Shown: positions 8,522-17,685 of the stretch, one piece after another | Position numbering within the stretch: the stretch's first letter is position 1 | Layout: each line of letters starts with the position of its first letter | DNA from: Vreelandella nigrificans | GTDB taxonomy: Bacteria; Pseudomonadota; Gammaproteobacteria; Pseudomonadales; Halomonadaceae | DNA length: 64,000 bases | NCBI RefSeq assembly: GCF_002374315.1 | Contig: NZ_NWUX01000023.1 | Span: 1 to 64,000, forward strand | Reading direction: 5' to 3' | The notes under the pieces: model-generated | What the model was told of the DNA's origin: nothing | Database searches by the model: none | What the model saw: only the letters and a program-made list of their open reading frames with translations | Position numbers and translations under genes: made by a program

Positions 8522-11500
8522 GTCTTATCTCGTGCTTTTTTTGCTGCTTTATCCTTGATTGCGTAAAACAGAGGCGCATACAGCGCTTCTGTCAGCGTGG
8601 CGAAAGTATGACCATGGGAAGTAGTGTCATTAAACAGCCGCTCGAAGCGCGGCCATTGGTGGCTTAGGTAAGGGCTTTGTTCGACTTCGCCGGTTGTTTT
8701 GTAGCCGCTTTCATAAGCGGCGACGGCAGCGGCGTAGGCGTCGCTTTCCTTGCCCTTTTCACTGGCTAGCTCCGGGCTGCCGTGCTTGGTTAGCCACGCA
8801 AAGGCGGCTTGTGGGGCTAGCGGCAGTGGTACTTCCAAGCCTTGCTTCCAGGCGCTGAGCTGGGTTTCCAGATGGGCGCGGGCGGTTTCGGCAGCGACCG
8901 GTTCCAGGGTTATGTTGCCCGCTTTGGAGAGCAGTTGGGTGGTCATCGGGCCGCTGAGGTTGCCCGCTAGGTGAGCGACCCAGTGGCGCAGGAGGTGATG
9001 CCAATGGTATTTACCGTTCTTGATCAGGCTACTGCTGAGTAGCAGTAGGCGGCAGCGGTTGCCCGTTTCATCGGTACGCAGCTCGTTTAGCCAGTCTTCC
9101 AATACGATGCCGTCGTTGCCTTCCAAGTGGATGGCTTCAGAGTCGTTTAGCGCCATTGGCCATGCGTCCAGGGCCTCTTCATAGTGGCTGAATAGCTCCT
9201 CCATGGGCTCTGCCAAGGCATCACGCATGCGTTCACCAAAGGCGCCCATGGCAAGTACGCCCTGGCCTTGGAAGCGCTCAAGGGCTTCGTGTAGCGCTTC
9301 GATGCGCGGTTCGTTGTTATCGATTGCCTGGCGTTGGGCTGCAATCAGTTGGTCTTGTAGCTGCCAGTTTTGCAGGCCGTCCAGGGCGAAGGGTTCTGAA
9401 TCCAGCTCGGCAATGGCTTCCTGTTCGAAATAGACCCCCAGTCGAGTGTTAAAGAAGGCGCGTGCCGGTTCGCGTAGAAAGCTGCCCAGTTGGCCGAGTG
9501 TCAGGCTGGTTGGGGTGTTTTCCGATGGGGGCAGGGTGGCTTGACTTGGCTGTGTGGCGCGTGGGGCGTGTACTTCACGCCATTCATGCGCATAAGTGAA
9601 CAATCGGTTCTGGGACTTGGTGGCAGAGGTGGCGCTGGCAAAAGCGTCGTTGGAGACAGCGTCGTTGGAGACAGTATCATTGGAAAAAGCGTCGTTGGAG
9701 AAATAAACGCGGCTAAACGGCTGCAGCGGGTGCTCGGTGGTCAGTGCTTCCAGTAGTGGCGCGCCACCCTCTATCTGCCAGCCTGCTTCCAGGTGGTCGC
9801 GCAGCTGGCCGACAAGTACCGAAGGCGGTAGCGGCGTGTTGTCGATTTGGCTTTTGCCCACCCAGCTAATGTAGAGCTGGTCGCGGGCGGAGAGTAGCGC
9901 TTCCAGAAATAGGTAGCGGTCATCTTCCCGGCGGGAGCGGTCGCCAGGGCGGTAGTCACTGCCCATTAGGTCGAAGTCCAGCGGCGGTTGGGAGCGGGGG
10001 TACTCGCCATCATTCATGCCCAGCAAACATACGCGCTTAAACGGAATAGCGCGCATGGGCATTAGCGTGGCGAAGTTAACTGCGCCTGCTAGAAAGCGCT
10101 GGGAAAGGCTGTGTTCGTCAATCTGTGCCAGCCAGTGTTCACGCACCATGGAGAGCGGCAATGGCTCGGTTAATTGGGCTTCCTCGCTGCTTTCCAGCAT
10201 CTGCTGCAGGCCGTTTTCCAGCTTGGTGAGCATGATGCTTTCTTGGGCATCATCGGTAAGAAAGAAGGTTTCCAGCAGCGTGCGCAGCCGCGCTACCCAG
10301 CTGGCGGCATCGGTGGGTTGGCAGAAGGTCTCCCAGGTGGCTTCGAGCTTTTCCAGCAGGGTAGCCAGCGGCCCCGCAAGGCCTGCTTCCAACCCGCCGA
10401 TATCATCAAACGGTTCGATACCTTGCCATGGATGGCCTTCACCCACGGTGTAGCCAAGCAGCAGGCGGCGTAGGCCAAAGGCCCAGGTGTTTTGGCTTAG
10501 CCCGCCGGGCAGTTCCAGAGTTTGGCGCTGTTTGGCGTTTAGCCCCCAACGAATGCCTGCACCTTCCATCCAGCGTTCCAGTATTGGCAGGTCGCGCTCT
10601 TCCAGCCCAAAGCGCTGGCGCAGGGCGGGTACATCAAGTAGGTCTAACAGGTCACTGACCGTAAGGCGCAGCTCCGGCAGGCGCAGTAGCTTTTCCAGGG
10701 CGATCATCAGCGGCAGGCGGTGGCGGCTGGCTTGGTCGGAAAGCGTATAGGGAATATGGCGCGGGTCGTCGTTTTGTAACTGGCCAAAGACTGCTTCAAT
10801 GTGCGGTGCATAGCGGTCGATATCTGGCACCATGACAATAATATCCCGCGGGCGCAGGTCGCGGTCGGCACTGAAAGCGGCCAGTAACTGGTCGTGGAGA
10901 ATCTCAACTTCCCGTTGGGGCCCATGGGCAATATGAAACACGATGGAGTCATCAGCCGAGTTTAGCGCAGACCAGTGGGTTTGGGTTTCAGCCACTGGGC
11001 GCAGCTCGCGAATATCGTCTTGTAGCTGGCTAAGCAGGCAGTTGCGTTCAGGGCCATTAAACGGTTCGAACATATCAATGCGCAGTGCTTGCTGCTCAAA
11101 CAGGGTTTGGTAGTTGCCCGAGTCGTCATGCTCATCCAACAGGCGTAGGTAATCGCGGCCTTGTTTGCCCCAGGCGGCGAGCAGTGGCTGGGCGTGCAGA
11201 TGCAGGGCATCGTCAGCATCGCCGGTACCAAGTACATCCAACGCTTCGGGCATGCCGGTTTTGCGCTGCTGGCGGTAGCGATTGGCGCGCAGTAGGTCCT
11301 TGTGCTCGATGATATCCGCCCAGTAGAACTGGCAGGGGTTGTGCACGCAGAGGACGATTTGGCAGCAGCGGGAGAGCGCCGCCAGGGCTTCCAGGGTTTG
11401 TTGGGGCAGTGATGAAATACCGAAAATAATCAGCCGTCGCGGTAGGCCAGGTGGGCAGGCTTGGCCTTCCAGCTGTTCGGTAGCTTTTAAAAAACGCCGA

Positions 11501-12207
11501 TGCACCTGGGCGCGACTGCTGTTGAGCCCTGCCTCGCCCTGGGTAGTGGCCACATCATCGCGCAGAATGCGCCATAGCGCGGGTTGCCAGCGTTGCTGTT
11601 CTTCTAGCGGGCGGGCGTCGCCTCGGGCGGTGATCAGCACATCGTCGCCGTTGGCCCAGGCGTCCAGCCAGTCGGCGCGGTAGACCTGATACTGGTCGAA
11701 TAGATCTGCGAGCCGCTCGGCCAATTGATAGTGCTTACGCTGGTCGCGGTCGACTTCCAAAAACTGCGCTAGCGGTGCGAACACTTCTTGCCCGGCCAGG
11801 GTGGGCAGCAGGCGCAGTAGTCGCCATACCAAACGTGACTTATCAAACGGCGAGGTTTCAGGCACGGCATCGCCGTCCTGGTCAACGTACGTTAGCACCG
11901 TGCGGTAGGCTTGCCATAGCAAGCGTGCCGGCAGCATAACGTCCAGCGCTGCAGCAATGCCCGCGCCGCCGTTTTGCGGATCTTCCGCTAGCGCTAGCTT
12001 CAACCACTGCCCAATGCCGTTGCTCTGCACCAGAATAGTTTCATTTTCCAGCGGCCCCAGTGGGTGCAGGCGCATCCACTCCACCGCTAGCCCACGCAAA
12101 TCTTCCAGGCGATTGCCGTGTACCACCATAAAGCCGGGAGTGAGCGGCGTTGATGAGAACGGTGTTGGTGAGAACGACGCTGGCGAGCACTGTGAATTGG
12201 CAGACAT
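8518..12207 (-). CDS. recC: Exodeoxyribonuclease V subunit gamma (RecC)
   Basis: RecC is the Chi-scanning scaffold subunit that holds RecB and RecD together. From the ATG at 12207 (AAGGAA about 9 bases upstream) the protein has 1229 residues; an ATG 10 codons earlier is possible. Family signs include M-V-V-H-G-N-R-x-E-D-L near the N-terminus, Q-S-N-G-I-G-Q-W, and the central L-L-G-M-N-D-G-x-Y-P-R segment. Two stretches carry in-frame 15-bp tandem repeats: near the N-terminus (12146-12190, S-P/T-rich) and around residues 835-856 (9641-9700, repeated S-N-D-A/T). Both look like flexible inserts. It is convergent with pncB. Confidence 0.94.
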   Translation of the reverse strand: MSANSQCSPASFSPTPFSSTPLTPGFMVVHGNRLEDLRGLAVEWMRLHPLGPLENETILVQSNGIGQWLKLALAEDPQNGGAGIAAALDVMLPARLLWQAYRTVLTYVDQDGDAVPETSPFDKSRLVWRLLRLLPTLAGQEVFAPLAQFLEVDRDQRKHYQLAERLADLFDQYQVYRADWLDAWANGDDVLITARGDARPLEEQQRWQPALWRILRDDVATTQGEAGLNSSRAQVHRRFLKATEQLEGQACPPGLPRRLIIFGISSLPQQTLEALAALSRCCQIVLCVHNPCQFYWADIIEHKDLLRANRYRQQRKTGMPEALDVLGTGDADDALHLHAQPLLAAWGKQGRDYLRLLDEHDDSGNYQTLFEQQALRIDMFEPFNGPERNCLLSQLQDDIRELRPVAETQTHWSALNSADDSIVFHIAHGPQREVEILHDQLLAAFSADRDLRPRDIIVMVPDIDRYAPHIEAVFGQLQNDDPRHIPYTLSDQASRHRLPLMIALEKLLRLPELRLTVSDLLDLLDVPALRQRFGLEERDLPILERWMEGAGIRWGLNAKQRQTLELPGGLSQNTWAFGLRRLLLGYTVGEGHPWQGIEPFDDIGGLEAGLAGPLATLLEKLEATWETFCQPTDAASWVARLRTLLETFFLTDDAQESIMLTKLENGLQQMLESSEEAQLTEPLPLSMVREHWLAQIDEHSLSQRFLAGAVNFATLMPMRAIPFKRVCLLGMNDGEYPRSQPPLDFDLMGSDYRPGDRSRREDDRYLFLEALLSARDQLYISWVGKSQIDNTPLPPSVLVGQLRDHLEAGWQIEGGAPLLEALTTEHPLQPFSRVYFSNDAFSNDTVSNDAVSNDAFASATSATKSQNRLFTYAHEWREVHAPRATQPSQATLPPSENTPTSLTLGQLGSFLREPARAFFNTRLGVYFEQEAIAELDSEPFALDGLQNWQLQDQLIAAQRQAIDNNEPRIEALHEALERFQGQGVLAMGAFGERMRDALAEPMEELFSHYEEALDAWPMALNDSEAIHLEGNDGIVLEDWLNELRTDETGNRCRLLLLSSSLIKNGKYHWHHLLRHWVAHLAGNLSGPMTTQLLSKAGNITLEPVAAETARAHLETQLSAWKQGLEVPLPLAPQAAFAWLTKHGSPELASEKGKESDAYAAAVAAYESGYKTTGEVEQSPYLSHQWPRFERLFNDTTSHGHTFATLTEALYAPLFYAIKDKAAKKARDKT
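9641..9700. repeat. Four in-frame 15-bp tandem repeats inside recC
   Basis: Four consecutive 15-bp units share the core GCGTCGTTGGAG on the plus strand (starts 9641, 9656, 9671, 9686). The third unit is diverged. On the coding (minus) strand each unit encodes a five-residue F/V-S-N-D-A/T type repeat, so copy-number change would not shift the frame. Confidence 0.85.
12146..12190. repeat. Three in-frame 15-bp tandem repeats at the recC 5' end
   Basis: Three imperfect 15-bp units start at 12146, 12161 and 12176, with a plus-strand core like GGTGTTGGTGAGAAC. They encode S-P-T/A-x-F-like residues ahead of the conserved RecC N-terminus. It is the second 15-bp repeat tract in the same gene. Confidence 0.75.
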
Positions 12208-12359
12208 GCGGTGGTGTTCCTTCGCGGCATTAGGCATTGGGAATAGCGCGTAGCGCTATGGTGCCATAAGTTAAGTGTCTTGCGGGATGCGTGTTATATC
12301 GCCAAGCTATGCGGATACCGTGAGTTAAGTGATGTGAGTCAAACGAAGAGGAATTCCCC

Positions 12360-14036
12360 ATGAACGAGCCGACCAATAACATTCGCCGCCACTCTTCCCA
12401 GGTGGTGGATGGCCCTGGCAAGGCAGCTAGCCGCGCTATGCTGCGGGCAGTGGGGTTTAACGATGATGATTTTACCAAGCCCCAGGTGGGTATTGCTTCT
12501 ACTTGGAGCATGGTGACGCCATGCAATAGCCATATTGGTGAGCTGGCAGAGTTCGCCTGCGCTGGTGCTGATGCGGCGGGTGGCAAAGGGGTAATCTTTA
12601 ATACCATCACTATTTCTGATGGTATTGCTAACGGCACCGAAGGTATGAAGTATTCGCTGGTATCGCGGGAGGTGATCGCTGATTCCATCGAAACCGTGGC
12701 GGGCTGCGAAGGCTTTGATGGGCTGGTGGCCATCGGTGGCTGCGACAAAAATATGCCCGGCTGTGTGATGGGCTTGGCGCGGCTGAACCGTCCTAGCGTA
12801 TTCGTATACGGTGGCACCATCATGCCGGGTAAGGGGCACACCGATATCGTCTCTGTATTCGAGGCGATGGGCGCCCACTCCCGTGGTGATATTGATCTGA
12901 TCGAGCTTAAAAATATCGAGGAAACCGCGATTCCAGGCCCTGGCTCCTGCGGCGGCATGTACACTGCCAATACCATGGCGTCTGCTATTGAAGCATTGGG
13001 TATGAGTCTTCCGGGTAGCTCTGCACAGAACGCAATTTCTCAGGAAAAACGCGACGACTGTAAAGCAGCGGGAGAGGCGGTGCTGGAGTTGCTGGCTCAG
13101 GATATCAAACCCTCAGATATTATGACCCGAGAGGCATTTGAAAACGCGATTACTGTGGTGATAGCCCTTGGTGGCTCAACCAATGCAGTGCTGCACTTGA
13201 TTGGCATGGCGCGCACCATTGGTGTTGAACTGACCCTTGCTGACTTCACTGAAATCGGTAAGCGCGTACCGGTGCTCGCTGATCTTCGCCCCAGTGGCCA
13301 CTATATGATGAGCGAGCTGGTGGCGATTGGCGGAATTCAACCGCTGATGAAAATCTTATTAGACGCTGGATTGCTAAATGGTGGCTGCCTGACGGTGACG
13401 GGTAAAACATTGGCAGAGAATCTGGCCGATGTGGAGCCTTACCCCATCGATCAGCAGATTATTGCGCCGCTTGGTAATCCGCTCAAAGCTGAAAGCCACC
13501 TGCGTATCTTATTTGGAAATTTGGCACCCGAAGGTGCGGTGGCGAAAATTACCGGTAAGGAGGGCACTCGCTTTAGTGGCTCTGCGCGAGTATTTGGCTC
13601 TGAAGAAGAAGCGCAAGCACGCATTAACGATGGCACTGTTGTGGCGGGTGATGTGGTGGTGATTCGCTACGAAGGCCCTAAAGGCGGGCCCGGTATGCGC
13701 GAAATGCTCACGCCCACCTCTGCCATTATGGGGCGTGGTTTGGGTAATGATGTGGCGTTGATTACCGATGGTCGCTTCTCCGGCGGCAGCCATGGCTTTG
13801 TGGTGGGGCATGTGTCACCAGAGGCTTTTGATGGCGGCCCGCTGGCGCTGGTAGTGGATGGTGATGCGATCACCATTGATGCGGAGGCCGACACCATTGA
13901 TGTGGATATCAGTGATGAAGAGATGATGCGCCGCCGAGCAGCCTGGCAGCAGCCAGAACCACGCTACCGCAAAGGTGTATTGGCCAAATATGCACGGCTT
14001 GTAAGTTCCGCCAGCACTGGCGCTGTAACGGATTAA
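12360..14036 (+). CDS. ilvD: Dihydroxy-acid dehydratase
   Basis: IlvD dehydrates 2,3-dihydroxy-isovalerate and 2,3-dihydroxy-3-methylvalerate to the keto acids that give valine, leucine and isoleucine. The 558-residue protein has the iron-sulfur motif C-D-K-N-M-P-G-C at about 128-135, the [13 protein letters not shown] segment with another cluster cysteine, and the C-terminal [10 protein letters not shown] motif. Its length matches the short IlvD class (about 557 residues). The ATG follows GAGGAA at good spacing. It is divergent from recC, with about 150 bp between them. The stop codon lies within a sequence duplicated about 290 bp downstream. Confidence 0.95.
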   Translation: MNEPTNNIRRHSSQVVDGPGKAASRAMLRAVGFNDDDFTKPQVGIASTWSMVTPCNSHIGELAEFACAGADAAGGKGVIFNTITISDGIANGTEGMKYSLVSREVIADSIETVAGCEGFDGLVAIGGCDKNMPGCVMGLARLNRPSVFVYGGTIMPGKGHTDIVSVFEAMGAHSRGDIDLIELKNIEETAIPGPGSCGGMYTANTMASAIEALGMSLPGSSAQNAISQEKRDDCKAAGEAVLELLAQDIKPSDIMTREAFENAITVVIALGGSTNAVLHLIGMARTIGVELTLADFTEIGKRVPVLADLRPSGHYMMSELVAIGGIQPLMKILLDAGLLNGGCLTVTGKTLAENLADVEPYPIDQQIIAPLGNPLKAESHLRILFGNLAPEGAVAKITGKEGTRFSGSARVFGSEEEAQARINDGTVVAGDVVVIRYEGPKGGPGMREMLTPTSAIMGRGLGNDVALITDGRFSGGSHGFVVGHVSPEAFDGGPLALVVDGDAITIDAEADTIDVDISDEEMMRRRAAWQQPEPRYRKGVLAKYARLVSSASTGAVTD

Positions 14037-14360
14037 AGCGCGTAGCAGCGTTAAAGGTAGTTGGTTCAATGAGGCGGCGTAGCTGGGTGGCTTCGTTCGT
14101 CGCGGGTGCCGCATTCGCTCGTGCCTCGCGAGATGCGTTACGCCGCGCTACGAAATAAGCGTTGATCGGGTTTTGTGGCTTCGTTCGCCGCGGGTGCCGC
14201 ATTCGCGCGTGCCTCGCGAGATGCATTACGCCGCGCTACAGATATGCGTTGATTGGTTTTGTAGCGCGGTGTAAGCGGAGCGCACCCGCGGGATTGCCAT
14301 GCATCGGCACTGTGATGGGTTAAAGCGCGTAGCATCGTTAGAGATCTTGTTGGTTCAATG
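14031..14360. repeat. Duplicated ilvD 3' end flanking a REP-like cluster
   Basis: Two imperfect direct repeats of about 40 bp (14031-14071 and 14319-14360) share TTAAAGCGCGTAGCA and TTGGTTCAATG; the first contains the ilvD stop codon. Between them lie two tandem copies of an 86-88-bp element (14087-14174 and 14175-14260), almost identical and rich in GC palindromes such as CTCGCGAG. A shorter inverted copy follows at 14261-14292, beginning GTAGCGCGG (reverse of CCGCGCTAC in the units). This resembles a bacterial interspersed mosaic of REP sequences. No gene is seen here. Confidence 0.8.
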
Positions 14361-14370
14361 GGGAACGTAA

Positions 14371-14388
14371 CCCCCTCCGTGGAGGGGG
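14371..14388. terminator. GC-rich hairpin between ilvD and the TRAP operon
   Basis: An 8-bp perfect stem, CCCCCTCC/GGAGGGGG with a 2-base loop, lies between convergent ilvD and dctM. There is no T-tract on either strand, so it may stabilise 3' ends or assist Rho-dependent termination rather than act as a classical terminator. Confidence 0.4.
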
Positions 14389-14427
14389 GAAGTTGAACTC
14401 AATCTAACAGGCTCATCTTGGTAGGTG

Positions 14428-15747
14428 TTAGAACAGCAAGTTCGGCAGCCATAGGGCGATACTCGGAAAGGCGACGACCAGTGCCAGACCGAAGATCTGT
14501 AGAGCCACGAAGGGTAGGGCAGAGCGGTAGATATCTACTATGGTGATGGACTTGGGAGCCACCGAGCGCATGTAGAACAGGTTATAGCCGAAGGGTGGTG
14601 TCAAATAGGCTGACTGCATGCTGAGGATGAACAGTACCGCAAACCAGGTCGTATCGAAGCCAAGGTCGCGAACGATAGGAATATAAAGCGGTATGGTGAT
14701 GAATAGGATGGCAAAGTCATCCAGAAACATACCCAGCAGGAAAAAGCTAAACAGCATGAAGATAATGATGGTGTAGGGCGAAAGTGAAAAATCATCGATG
14801 ATATCGCTGATCAACATGCCTGCGCCCAGGCCCATATAGATGCGGCTGAAAAAGACTGCTGCGATGGCAATCCAAATCAACATGCCGGTTATCTTGGTCG
14901 TGCTGAGCATGACATAGCGCAGCAACCCCCAGCTAAGTTTGCCACGTGCCATCGTGATCAGCAGCGCGCCTGCTGCTCCGACAGCTGAGGCTTCGGAAGG
15001 GGAGGTGACGCCGCCAATAATGCAGCCAAGCACCGTGGCGACCAGGAGTCCTGGAGCGAGGATATGGCGTAGCGATTCAAGCTTTTCCTTGGTGGAAAAA
15101 CGCTCCTCTGGACGTGTGGCGGGGCCAAGTTCAGGGTTGAGGTGGCAGCGGATCAGAATGTAGATCATGTAGATGCCTGCCAACATCAAGCCAGGTATAA
15201 GGCCTGCCGCGAACAGTTTGCCGACTGACTCACGAGCCAGAAACGCATAAACAATCATCAGTACGCTGGGTGGGATAAGAAAACCTAGAGCACCGCCCGC
15301 CATGATTGTGCCGGTGACCAGCCTCTTATGGTAACCGCGCTTGAGCATCGCCGGTAGCGCGATGATGCCAAGACTCACGGTCGCTGCACCGGAAACGCCA
15401 GCCATGGCGGCAATCAGTGCGCAGATGAGTACCGTACCTACCCCTAATCCTCCCGGTATGCTCCCCATCAGTTTGTGGATCATGCCGAATAGATCGTCGG
15501 TTATACCCGAGCGTTCTAGTACAAGGCCCATGAAAATAAACATGGGGAGTGAAACAAGCAGGAAGTTGTCCATGGCGCTGTAGGCTGATGCCAGTAGAAG
15601 ATCCAGACCGCCGGGTCCGAACATCAGATAGGCGCTGCCCATACCAGAAATCATCAGTGCCAGAGCCAGTGGTGCTCCCATAGCCATCAACACCAGCATG
15701 GATAGAAACATGATGGCAGTAATCGCCAGGGGCTCAAGTTCAGCCAT
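14428..15747 (-). CDS. TRAP transporter large permease (DctM)
   Basis: This is the ion-coupled transport subunit of a tripartite ATP-independent periplasmic transporter in the inner membrane. The 439 residues are almost wholly hydrophobic, with about a dozen membrane segments. It shows DctM features such as M-G-A-P-L-A-L-A-L at the N-terminus, P-M-F-I-F-M-G, G-V-S-G-A-A-T-V-S-L-G and F-L-I-P-P-S. It is the last gene of a dctP-dctQ-dctM operon, 68 bp after dctQ. The substrate is not readable from the permease. Linkage to gabDT and a MocR regulator suggests a C4-C5 amino or keto acid. Confidence 0.92.
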   Translation of the reverse strand: MAELEPLAITAIMFLSMLVLMAMGAPLALALMISGMGSAYLMFGPGGLDLLLASAYSAMDNFLLVSLPMFIFMGLVLERSGITDDLFGMIHKLMGSIPGGLGVGTVLICALIAAMAGVSGAATVSLGIIALPAMLKRGYHKRLVTGTIMAGGALGFLIPPSVLMIVYAFLARESVGKLFAAGLIPGLMLAGIYMIYILIRCHLNPELGPATRPEERFSTKEKLESLRHILAPGLLVATVLGCIIGGVTSPSEASAVGAAGALLITMARGKLSWGLLRYVMLSTTKITGMLIWIAIAAVFFSRIYMGLGAGMLISDIIDDFSLSPYTIIIFMLFSFFLLGMFLDDFAILFITIPLYIPIVRDLGFDTTWFAVLFILSMQSAYLTPPFGYNLFYMRSVAPKSITIVDIYRSALPFVALQIFGLALVVAFPSIALWLPNLLF

Positions 15748-15815
15748 AATAAAGCCCTTGTTGTGACACGTGCGTTAGACGCGTCAATTATGATGGAGTG
15801 ATTAAGCGTTAGCGC

Positions 15816-16361
15816 TTAAGGCTCAATGTCATTCACGTCGACGCGGGGATCTTCGTAGTGCGCGCCAGCCAACCTCAGCGCTGCTCTGACGAGTTCGGCC
15901 AGGCACTGCAGGATTAAAAACCCCACTGCCAGTGGTATGGTCGCTTTGATTGGCCAGAGGGGTGGCCGCCAGACGCTACGGTTGGAAAATTCGTCGATGC
16001 GCCAGGAGTGGTACGCAAAGTCTATCGCCATGCGGAAAACCACCGTCAATACCACGATCGCGAGGATGAATATCACTAGGTCGCAGAATGCTTGGGCGCG
16101 GTTGGGTAGCAGGCGATAAACTACATCGCTACGAACATGACCTTGATGACGAAGGGTGTAGCTTCCAGCCAGGATGCTCATGGCACCGAAGAGCATGGTG
16201 GACAGCTCATGCCCCCAGATGGTGGGGGAGTTGAGAAGGTAACGCGCCACGACTTCGTAGAGCAGTACACCAATAATGCCCAGCGTCAACCAGGAGGTTG
16301 CCCTTCCGACCCAGTCGGAAAGGCCATCCTGCACCCTTAGATAGCGGGTGACTTTACTCAC
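15816..16361 (-). CDS. TRAP transporter small permease (DctQ)
   Basis: This is the four-helix small membrane subunit that partners DctM. The chosen GTG start at 16361 overlaps the dctP stop region by 8 bp and has AGGGG seven bases upstream, giving about 181 residues. An ATG at 16385 would add 8 residues but lacks a good ribosome site. Recognisable features are four hydrophobic segments, the V-V-A-R-Y-L-L-N-S-P-T-I-W-G-H-E-L block typical of DctQ, and R-H-Q-G-H-V-R-S-D-V. The short acidic tail ends in D-I-E-P. Confidence 0.88.
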   Translation of the reverse strand: MSKVTRYLRVQDGLSDWVGRATSWLTLGIIGVLLYEVVARYLLNSPTIWGHELSTMLFGAMSILAGSYTLRHQGHVRSDVVYRLLPNRAQAFCDLVIFILAIVVLTVVFRMAIDFAYHSWRIDEFSNRSVWRPPLWPIKATIPLAVGFLILQCLAELVRAALRLAGAHYEDPRVDVNDIEP

Positions 16362-17373
16362 TGAGACGCCCCTGTTCGGTTGCATTTTTGATCAGGATGT
16401 CGATGGCCTGAGCGTTACGTTCGGACTTCGCGGCTTCTTCTTGCCAGATTGGCAAAGAGGCTTCCGCTAGGCGGTTGGCATCTTCTTCGGGCAGGGTGGC
16501 AAATACAAAAAGCTCGCCCTCATCAATCAGCCTTTGGTTGCCTTCTTCCAGCCAGGTGTGGATGTCTTCTAAATACTGGGCAATCTCGGAGGTCAGAATC
16601 TCCTGCTGCTCCTCTGACATTTTTTCCCAGGTGCTTGGATTGATCAGTGCGGTTTCTATCCAACCCGGATTGAGTAGTTGGATGTCCGTATAGTATTTGG
16701 CCACTTCGTTTAGCTTAAGCTGCTCATACTCTACTGGACCACCATATATGGCTCCGTCGATAACCCCTGTCGAAATCCCCACATATAGCTCTTCTCCCGG
16801 AAGGAATACGGTAGGAATATTAAATTTTTCCAGTACGGTGGCGATGGAGCTTGTTGCACGAATACGCATGCTTTGCAGGTCCTCAAGGCTGGAGACCGGC
16901 TTGCTCGTCAATAGACCGTAGTCGCTACCGTAACCTCGGCCGATCAGCCTGACTCCCTGCTCTTCATAGGCTTCGGCAATCAATTCGTCGAGGCCTTGGT
17001 TAGCAAACACATCCCGTGCTTCGTCTGCCGTTACCCAAGCACCTGGAAGGCCCGCTTCGATGGTGCCAATACCTACCCGGCCGGGCCAGTAACTGCCTAC
17101 TCCATGGGCAATATCGATAGTGCCACGTGCCACGGCATCAACGAACTGGTCGCTATTGACCAGCTCGCCACCGCGGAAGAACTGGATACGGATGGAGCCG
17201 TCGCTCGCTTCACTGACACGATCGCGCAGGTCAGCTGAGATTTTATCGACTTCCGTTCCATAGAAAGTGTGCATTCTTAGCCGAATGTTGTCGGCGTAGG
17301 CGAGTTGGCTTGCCACTAGGGCGGTGGCGACGGAAGCGGTTAACGTGGTTTTGACGAAGGTTGAAAGCTTCAT
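16354..17373 (-). CDS. TRAP transporter substrate-binding protein (DctP family)
   Basis: This is the periplasmic receptor of the TRAP system. The 339-residue precursor has a signal peptide with predicted cleavage after A-Y-A at about residue 27. The mature part has the DctP fold markers, including I-R-A-T-S-S in the region where family members carry the arginine that binds the substrate carboxylate, and the P-G-E-E-L-Y-V-G-I-S-T-G-V-I-D-G segment. The start has GAGAGGAT upstream. It heads the dctPQM operon. About 280 bp upstream lies a pair of the operator-like repeats also found before gabD. A carboxylate ligand is likely; its identity is unknown. Confidence 0.9.
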   Translation of the reverse strand: MKLSTFVKTTLTASVATALVASQLAYADNIRLRMHTFYGTEVDKISADLRDRVSEASDGSIRIQFFRGGELVNSDQFVDAVARGTIDIAHGVGSYWPGRVGIGTIEAGLPGAWVTADEARDVFANQGLDELIAEAYEEQGVRLIGRGYGSDYGLLTSKPVSSLEDLQSMRIRATSSIATVLEKFNIPTVFLPGEELYVGISTGVIDGAIYGGPVEYEQLKLNEVAKYYTDIQLLNPGWIETALINPSTWEKMSEEQQEILTSEIAQYLEDIHTWLEEGNQRLIDEGELFVFATLPEEDANRLAEASLPIWQEEAAKSERNAQAIDILIKNATEQGRLSE

Positions 17374-17684
17374 AGGATCCTCTCTGTGCTGTTATTGGAA
17401 TTAGTATTTGATCGCCCTACAGCCCCTGATACAGGCTAACGTCAGAATTCGAGTCCATAACAAGCGAAATCGCTATTTCATGGAAATTCCTACTTTCTCT
17501 CGTATCTGCCACTGCAGGTGCTAACAGCTGGTTAAGATTTTTTTAATTAGTGGAGTTGCATTTATGTCCAGCGTTCTAGTATTGCGCATTCAGCCTTGAG
17601 TAAGCACTGAATAGTTACCAAGCGTTACGCTAGCAACATTTTGCATAACGATTATGGACCAATGCTATTTTTGAGATGGACCAA
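17374..17684. other. Leader and promoter region of the TRAP operon
   Basis: This 311-bp stretch has no gene. Its far end carries the operator-like repeats and the GCTAGCGT box. If transcription begins near that box, dctP has a leader of roughly 240 nt. I see no classical riboswitch or T-tract terminator in it. Confidence 0.6.
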
Positions 17685-17685
17685 T
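17627..17685 (-). promoter_or_regulatory. Predicted MocR operator pair and promoter for the TRAP operon
   Basis: Read on the minus strand toward dctP, ATTGGTCCAT occurs at 17685-17676 and again at 17663-17654 (22 bp start to start). After 19 bases comes GCTAGCGT (17634-17627), which contains an extended -10-like TGCTAGCGT. The same arrangement stands upstream of gabD. Direct repeats about two helical turns apart are typical of MocR/GabR-type regulators, and the TGGAC core resembles the known TauR site. The distal repeat touches the stop codon of the mocR-like gene. Confidence 0.72.

Noticed and set aside
12230..12976. 248-codon open frame on the minus strand across the ilvD 5' half
   Set aside because: It is fully antisense to ilvD, has no ribosome site, and ilvD is a clear gene with family motifs.
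14031..14360. CRISPR array
   Set aside because: There are only two long, adjacent copies without spacers, and no cas genes; the palindromic content fits REP elements.
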